8,885 bases of DNA, taken from NCBI GenBank assembly GCA_900553885.1, contig USFD01000112.1, positions 1-8,885 of the forward strand, in the 5' to 3' direction. This stretch comes from an uncultured Ruminococcus sp. (GTDB lineage Bacteria > Bacillota > Clostridia > Lachnospirales > Lachnospiraceae). Every line of letters starts with the position of its first letter. Positions within the stretch are counted from its first letter, which is position 1. Below, one piece after another: positions 4,669 to 8,885 of the stretch. The notes under the pieces were generated by a model. That model was not told the origin of the DNA, did no database searches, and worked only from the letters and a program-made list of their open reading frames with translations. The translations under genes were made by a program, and so were the position numbers.

Positions 4669-6357
4669 TCAAATCATCCCAAAATGCTTTAGCGCATCCA
4701 TAATCGCCGCTTCCTTCTCCGGCGGGCACTTTGGCACTTTCGCATTTTCCTTCTTGGATAGATTATAATTCTGTCCCACATCCAGCCCGCACTTCCGCTT
4801 GACCTGGGAGATATACAGGCTGGACACCTTCAACTCACTATGCTCCAGCACATACGCCTTGATCTGCTCATAGGTAGCGCCCTTCTGGAACCCGGACATA
4901 TCCATACCCTCCAGAGAGAACTCCACACGAACCTTCTTCGAGTCGATTTCTCCCTTGGAAAGCAAGACAACTGTCTCCACATGCACCGTCATCGGAAACA
5001 TATCCACCGCCCTGACTTTCCTCACTTCATACCCGTTCCCGCACAGGTACTTCATATCCCTTGCCAGCGTGGCCGAATCGCAGCTTACATACACCACCCG
5101 TTCCGGCGCCATCTTCACAATCGTTTCCAGCAGCGCCTCATCACATCCCTTCCGGGGCGGATCCACCACGATCACATCTGCGCGGGCCTGCCTGCCGCCG
5201 TGTTCCTTCTCGTATCTGTCATAATAGTCCGGCAGAACTTCCTCCGCTTTCCCCACGAAGAACTGTGCATTTTCAATTCCGTTAATCTGTGCATTTCTCC
5301 GGGCATCGGTGATTGCCTGGGGCACGATCTCCACACCGTACACCTGCCCCGCCTTCTGCGCAAGGAAAAGAGAAATGGTCCCGATGCCGCAGTAGAGATC
5401 CCATACGGTCTCGCCGCCCTGCAGATCCGCGTATTCCAGCGCAAGGGAGTAAAGCTTTTCTGTCTGCACCGGATTCACCTGATAAAAGGACAGAGGAGAG
5501 ATCTGGTATTTTACATTTCCGATATAATCGGTAATATATTCCTGTCCCCAGAGCACCCGGAATGTACTGCCCATGATAACGTTTGTCCGTTCTGTATTGG
5601 GACTGACTGAAATACTGGTCATTCCCTCTATGGCGCTCAGTCTTTCAATGAGCTGTTCCTCACAGGGCAGTTTTTCCCCGTTGATCACCAGACAGACCAT
5701 GATCTCTTTTGTCGTAAATCCGAATCGGATCAGAGCATGTCGAATGACCCCGGTTCCGGTTTTTTCGTCATAGGCCGGGACATGATTTTCTTTCATATAA
5801 TTCAGAATAATTTCCAGAATGTCCCGGTTCACCGGCACCCCCAGCGCGCAGTCTGTGTTGGCAATGATGCTGTGGGTCCGGCCGGCGTAGAAGCCGGTAA
5901 CGGGCCTGCCCTCCCTGTCCGTACCAAAGGGGAACTGAGCCTTGTTCCGGTAGCCGAAAGGATTGTCCATTCCCACAACAGGCTCTGTCACCTGATCCAG
6001 AAGCTGTGGAGACAGCCCGCCGATCCGCTCCAGATTTCCCCGGACTTTGCGGGCCTTGAATTCCAGCTGCTTCGCATAGGACATTTCCTGGATCTGACAG
6101 CCGCCGCACTGCCTGGCGAAAGCACATCTGGCATTTACCCGGTCCGGAGACGGGCGCAGAATTTTCATCAGCCTTGCATAGCCGTAATTTTTCCTGGCTT
6201 TTGTAATCTTCGCTTCCACCTTGTCACCGATTACCGCGTCTTTGATAAAGAGCGTATAACCGTCAACTTTTCCTATGCCCTCGCCGTTTACGCCTATGTC
6301 TGTGATCTCGGCGACAACTGTCTGGTTTTTCTGCATTTGATTCTCGTTTTTCCCCAT
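4669..6357 (-). CDS. rlmD: 23S rRNA (uracil-5-)-methyltransferase, RlmD/RumA type, with C-terminal extension
   Basis: This 562-residue enzyme transfers a methyl group from SAM to C5 of a uracil in 23S rRNA. In order it has a TRAM RNA-binding domain (about 12-68), a 4Fe-4S cysteine set (C78, C84, C87, C170), motif FYQVN (291-295), SAM motif WDLYCGIGTISLFLA (319-333), VDPPRKGCD (398-406), the catalytic cysteine in YVSCDS (C426) and the terminal MFP-x3-HVE motif (453-461, with the general base E461). The usual family protein ends near here. This one carries about 95 more residues (VRVEFSLEGMDMSGFQKGAT onward) with a conserved look. Such tails are common in Lachnospiraceae members as I recall; their function is unknown to me. 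The start is supported by AAAGGA 7 nt upstream. Gram-positive members may modify U747, U1939 or both (RlmCD); the sequence does not tell which. Confidence 0.93.
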   Translation of the reverse strand: MGKNENQMQKNQTVVAEITDIGVNGEGIGKVDGYTLFIKDAVIGDKVEAKITKARKNYGYARLMKILRPSPDRVNARCAFARQCGGCQIQEMSYAKQLEFKARKVRGNLERIGGLSPQLLDQVTEPVVGMDNPFGYRNKAQFPFGTDREGRPVTGFYAGRTHSIIANTDCALGVPVNRDILEIILNYMKENHVPAYDEKTGTGVIRHALIRFGFTTKEIMVCLVINGEKLPCEEQLIERLSAIEGMTSISVSPNTERTNVIMGSTFRVLWGQEYITDYIGNVKYQISPLSFYQVNPVQTEKLYSLALEYADLQGGETVWDLYCGIGTISLFLAQKAGQVYGVEIVPQAITDARRNAQINGIENAQFFVGKAEEVLPDYYDRYEKEHGGRQARADVIVVDPPRKGCDEALLETIVKMAPERVVYVSCDSATLARDMKYLCGNGYEVRKVRAVDMFPMTVHVETVVLLSKGEIDSKKVRVEFSLEGMDMSGFQKGATYEQIKAYVLEHSELKVSSLYISQVKRKCGLDVGQNYNLSKKENAKVPKCPPEKEAAIMDALKHFGMI

Positions 6358-6373
6358 ATTTATATCCTTTCAT

Positions 6374-6411
6374 AAAACGGGGGACGTAACCCGTTTTTCT
6401 GTTACGTCCCC
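6374..6411 (-). terminator. Terminator/attenuator between yhaM and rlmD
   Basis: A perfect 11-bp stem (GGGGACGTAAC, 6380-6390, with 6401-6411) has a 10-nt loop and is followed on the minus strand by CG and a short TTTT (6374-6377). The distal arm contains the yhaM stop codon and the two codons before it. The short T-tract suggests partial termination, letting some transcripts enter rlmD 16 nt further on. Confidence 0.75.
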
Positions 6412-7346
6412 GATGTTCTCCTTAAGTTGGACTCAAAGAGTCTGTTAAATCCAAGCCACTCCGTACCGGTCTTGCCTTTGAATATCTCTGTCAGTGTCTG
6501 CAGCTTTGCGTCTGCGTTGTCGGCCAGATTCAGGGCAAGGGCTTCGGCCAGGGCCGGTTTCTTCGGCGAGCCGTATTCCAGCTCTCCGTGGTGAGCCACA
6601 ACGCAGTGTTTCAGCTCGTTGGCCAGTTTCACCGGAAAATCCGGCTGCTCTCTGAGTGCCTCGTCGATCATTTCCACCCCGATAACTATGTGGCCGATAA
6701 GCTGTCCCTCGTCTGTATAATCATTGTCCGGAAATGCGGACAGTTCTCTTGTTTTCCCGATATCGTGGCACAGAGCCGCGGCGATAAGCAGATCCCGGTT
6801 CAGGATGGAATACGCTCCCGCGAAATATTCGCACAGGTGCACCACACTCAGGGTATGTTCCAGAAGTCCTCCGGAAAAGCTGTGATGTACGGTCTTCGCC
6901 GCCGAATGCCCTTTGAACCGGCGGACAAACTCCTGATCCTTTACAAAGAAGTATTCCAGCAGCTGCCGGAGATGCGTATTGGAAATCTGCCGGATATAGG
7001 CCAGCAGTTCCTCGTACATGCCGTCCACACTCTTATCGGTTGTAGGCATATAATCCGCCGGATTGTACTCCCCCTCCTGGGCCCGCCGGATCTGACGGAT
7101 ATTAAGCTGAAGATTTCCGTTATAGCTAATCACATCACCGAATACTTCGATAAAATCTTTTTCACTGTATTCGGAAATTCCCTGGGAATTTGGATCCCAG
7201 ACTTTTCCGTCCAGTGTTCCTGTCTTATCCTGCAGGATCAGGTTATCATAAGGTTTTCCGTTTCGCGTCTCCGCGGAACGCTTCCCTTTGCACAGATATA
7301 CATTTCTGATTGTCTCTCCTTCATGCAGTCCGCTGATATATCTCAT
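6402..7346 (-). CDS. yhaM: YhaM-like 3'-5' exoribonuclease, OB-fold plus HD domain
   Basis: The 314-residue protein has the YhaM layout: an N-terminal OB-fold nucleic-acid-binding domain (about 1-90, including NVYLCKGKRSAETRNGKPYD and the DKTGTLDGKVWD strand pair) followed by a metal-dependent HD phosphohydrolase domain (about 155-300). Metal ligands visible are H164 in LLEHTLSV, H194-D195 in CHDIGK, H219 in IGHIVIG, H252-H253 in VAHHGELE and D276/D279 in LADNADAK. Family members degrade RNA, and in some reports single-stranded DNA, from the 3' end in the cytoplasm. Length matches B. subtilis YhaM (about 314). The start has GAGG 6 nt upstream. It follows the HtrA-like gene by 28 nt and is probably co-transcribed with it. 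The stop codon lies inside a terminator stem. Confidence 0.9.
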   Translation of the reverse strand: MRYISGLHEGETIRNVYLCKGKRSAETRNGKPYDNLILQDKTGTLDGKVWDPNSQGISEYSEKDFIEVFGDVISYNGNLQLNIRQIRRAQEGEYNPADYMPTTDKSVDGMYEELLAYIRQISNTHLRQLLEYFFVKDQEFVRRFKGHSAAKTVHHSFSGGLLEHTLSVVHLCEYFAGAYSILNRDLLIAAALCHDIGKTRELSAFPDNDYTDEGQLIGHIVIGVEMIDEALREQPDFPVKLANELKHCVVAHHGELEYGSPKKPALAEALALNLADNADAKLQTLTEIFKGKTGTEWLGFNRLFESNLRRTSGT

Positions 7347-7374
7347 TTCATTCCTCTTTCTATTCTTCTATTTT

Positions 7375-8766
7375 TTACTTCTGGCCCACAGTCACAGTAT
7401 AATTCACATCCACATAGCCATCGGCGCCAAGACGCATGCCTCTGATCTCTATCTGCTGTTCCGTCCGGGTCTCCAGCGCGGCTCTCTGATACGTCACCAG
7501 ACTGGACACCGCCTCCCCGTTTATCTCGCAGATAATATCGCCGCTCTGAATTCCTGCGGACATGGCCGGAGAATCCGGATCCACGTCAATCACATAAATG
7601 CCTTCCGGCATTCCCTTTTCTTCTTTCAGGCGGGAGGTAACTGTTGTCGCATATACCCCGATATAGGGCACCTTCTCGCCGTTTGCCATGAGCTCGATCA
7701 CGGATTTGAGATCCGATATGGAATAGGCGTTTGCCGTATTCGACTCTTCGTCTTCCCAGATAGAAGACATAACAAGTCCTACAACCTCTCCCTCCATATT
7801 GAACAGTACTCCTGACCCGTCTGAGGCAGCGGCAATGTCTGTTGCAAGGATATCGCACTCTCCGTCATAAAAAGTTTCCTTATAATCAGTAGAGCTGATA
7901 ATCCCATAGCCGATTCCATCTGCATAGCTGAACGTATTCCCCAGGGCAATGACCGGGTCTCCCTGCTGAACCAGATTGGAATTTCCCAGAACAGCAACTT
8001 TCAAAGAGCTCCACGTAGCTGAAGAAATCTCTCTGCGTGGAACGCTGAATACCGCCAGACGGCGGTTCCGGTCACGCATTTTTAAAGAGGCCGTATACCG
8101 GGATGAATCAGCAAATGTAACTGTCCAGCTTTTCGTGCCGCTGCATACCTCATCTGATGCAAAAATCAGCAGTTCCTGGCCGTTGTCCGCCGTGATAATT
8201 CCCGTCACGGAATCCTCGATTCCTGTTGTTTCATCCGTCCAGTCTTCTTCGTCTGAAGTCCGGCTTACCGTGGCGACGCTTTTCTTCGCCTCGCCTGCCA
8301 GACGATATATGGATTCGAGCATTTCTTCATAGCTCAGTGCATCCAGTTTCTGTTCTGTCTCCTGGGTTTTCTCCTTTTCCGCCTCCTGCTCTTCCTCTGA
8401 AGGTTCTTCATCTTCCGGAATCGTGACGGTCTCGGGATCCCCCTGAAACACCCTTTCTGCCCAGGGTTTGAGCGCAAAGAAACCAAGACAGGCAAAAATC
8501 CCCAGAATTACACCATACAGAGCAAGTCTGGCGGAATGCCTGAAAAGCCTTTCCCGGCTTAGCGGTTCAGGTTTTATTGTTTCCTGCAGGAAAGAATATT
8601 TCTCCGGCTTCTGGTCTTCATCTGTTCTGCTGTCTGCAGAAGAAGGCTCCCTCTGAGCCTCTTCGGAATTCTTTGTTTCCTGCGGATGTTCTTCATGCTT
8701 ATCTACGGTATTCTCCGGCGGCTTCTCCTGCTCCGGATTACGTTTCTTCCTGTGCAGCATAGGCAT
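7375..8766 (-). CDS. Membrane-anchored HtrA-like PDZ protein, probably a pseudo-protease
   Basis: This 463-residue protein has a long charged cytosolic N-terminus (1-78), one membrane helix (about 79-99, LALYGVILGIFACLGFFALK), an acidic linker (110-140), a trypsin-like HtrA fold (about 160-360) and a PDZ domain (about 366-460: YIGVYA, GIYVIDVDPDSPAMSAGIQS, GDIICEINGEAV). HtrA proteins degrade or chaperone misfolded proteins at the cell surface. Here the usual NNHV histidine block reads ASDEV (E206 at the His position), the usual TDLAVLK aspartate block reads RRLAVFSV (R236 at the Asp position), and GNSGGPL reads SDGSGVL (S318 kept). Two of three catalytic residues therefore seem lost. The start is supported by GGAGG 7 nt upstream. 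First gene of its operon. Confidence 0.88.
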   Translation of the reverse strand: MPMLHRKKRNPEQEKPPENTVDKHEEHPQETKNSEEAQREPSSADSRTDEDQKPEKYSFLQETIKPEPLSRERLFRHSARLALYGVILGIFACLGFFALKPWAERVFQGDPETVTIPEDEEPSEEEQEAEKEKTQETEQKLDALSYEEMLESIYRLAGEAKKSVATVSRTSDEEDWTDETTGIEDSVTGIITADNGQELLIFASDEVCSGTKSWTVTFADSSRYTASLKMRDRNRRLAVFSVPRREISSATWSSLKVAVLGNSNLVQQGDPVIALGNTFSYADGIGYGIISSTDYKETFYDGECDILATDIAAASDGSGVLFNMEGEVVGLVMSSIWEDEESNTANAYSISDLKSVIELMANGEKVPYIGVYATTVTSRLKEEKGMPEGIYVIDVDPDSPAMSAGIQSGDIICEINGEAVSSLVTYQRAALETRTEQQIEIRGMRLGADGYVDVNYTVTVGQK

Positions 8767-8785
8767 AATTTTTCCTCCAGATTAT

Positions 8786-8814
8786 AGTATAACCGATTCA
8801 TTTCGATTGTTCAA
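8786..8814 (-). promoter_or_regulatory. Promoter of the HtrA-like/yhaM/rlmD cluster
   Basis: On the minus strand TTGAAC (8809-8814) and TATACT (8786-8791) are 17 nt apart, with the HtrA-like start 19 nt downstream of the -10 box. An alternative TATAAT overlaps it at 8781-8786 but has no well-spaced -35. The remaining 8815-8885 shows no gene. Confidence 0.65.
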
Positions 8815-8817
8815 TCG
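8804..8817. promoter_or_regulatory. Perfect palindrome over the -35 box
   Basis: CGATTG-TT-CAATCG is a perfect 6+2+6 inverted repeat covering the -35 box of the HtrA-like gene. Its position suits a repressor site, but no regulator gene for it is visible in the window, and a chance palindrome of this size is possible. Confidence 0.4.
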
Positions 8818-8885
8818 TAACTGTCCGGCAGTATGTGTCAAGTAATCGTTGGCACTTTTTCTTATTTATTGATGTCAGTTTATTT

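Noticed and set aside
4840..5610. 256-codon plus-strand open frame opposite rlmD
   Set aside because: It is antisense to a well-supported gene, rich in His/Arg/Leu from reversed codons, and has no ribosome binding site or family motif.
5737..6375. 212-codon plus-strand open frame opposite the 5' half of rlmD
   Set aside because: Antisense shadow of the TRAM and Fe-S coding region; composition is not protein-like.
6588..7445. 285-codon plus-strand open frame opposite yhaM
   Set aside because: It is an antisense shadow of the HD-domain gene, with no start signal and no recognisable protein motif.
8836..8841. Second TTGACA -35 box upstream of the HtrA-like gene
   Set aside because: The sequence 17 nt downstream (ACGATT) is not a usable -10 box; TTGAAC-17-TATACT is better placed.

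Overview
The window looks like a chromosomal segment of a low-to-moderate G+C Bacillota, most likely a gut Lachnospiraceae-type clostridium. This is an inference from strong AGGAGG-type ribosome binding sites, consensus sigma-A promoters, an RlmD-type rRNA methyltransferase with a C-terminal extension I associate with that family, and YhaM-like and HtrA-like neighbours. No rRNA or tRNA gene is present to fix the taxonomy.

Layout. (1) Positions 1-634 hold a minus-strand MarR regulator translationally coupled to the start of a MATE multidrug efflux gene that runs off the left edge. Their promoter carries a perfect palindrome overlapping the -35 box. (2) Positions 635-1006 contain no gene but hold a roughly 150-nt near-perfect hairpin (752-901). 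All 12 non-Watson-Crick differences between its arms, apart from one T-T, are G-T wobbles on the plus strand. (3) Positions 1007-2540 are a scar of decayed mobile-element DNA: a 5'-truncated gene resembling the C-terminal part of a helicase-like protein, a frameshifted SGNH-hydrolase remnant, a terminator, a block of nested inverted repeats, and a sequence with the architecture of a pMV158/MobV-type origin of transfer. No relaxase is present. (4) Positions 2559-4579 are a minus-strand operon with a consensus promoter and a palindrome over the -10 box: AbrB-type regulator, ABC ATPase, ABC-2 permease, then a truncated leucine-carboxyl-methyltransferase-like gene that stops beside the mobile-element scar. 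(5) Positions 4669-8814 are a housekeeping minus-strand cluster: an HtrA-fold PDZ membrane protein that appears to have lost two of its three catalytic residues, a YhaM-like HD-domain exoribonuclease, and an RlmD-type 23S rRNA uracil methyltransferase.

How the genes work together. The MarR/MATE pair is a self-regulated drug-efflux unit. The AbrB/ABC operon looks like a self-regulated small ABC-2 exporter whose last cistron has been destroyed. The right-hand cluster joins RNA processing and modification with an envelope protein and carries a terminator or attenuator between yhaM and rlmD. The least explained signals are the wobble-only hairpin at 752-901, the orphan oriT at 2318-2354, and the pseudo-protease at 7375-8766.
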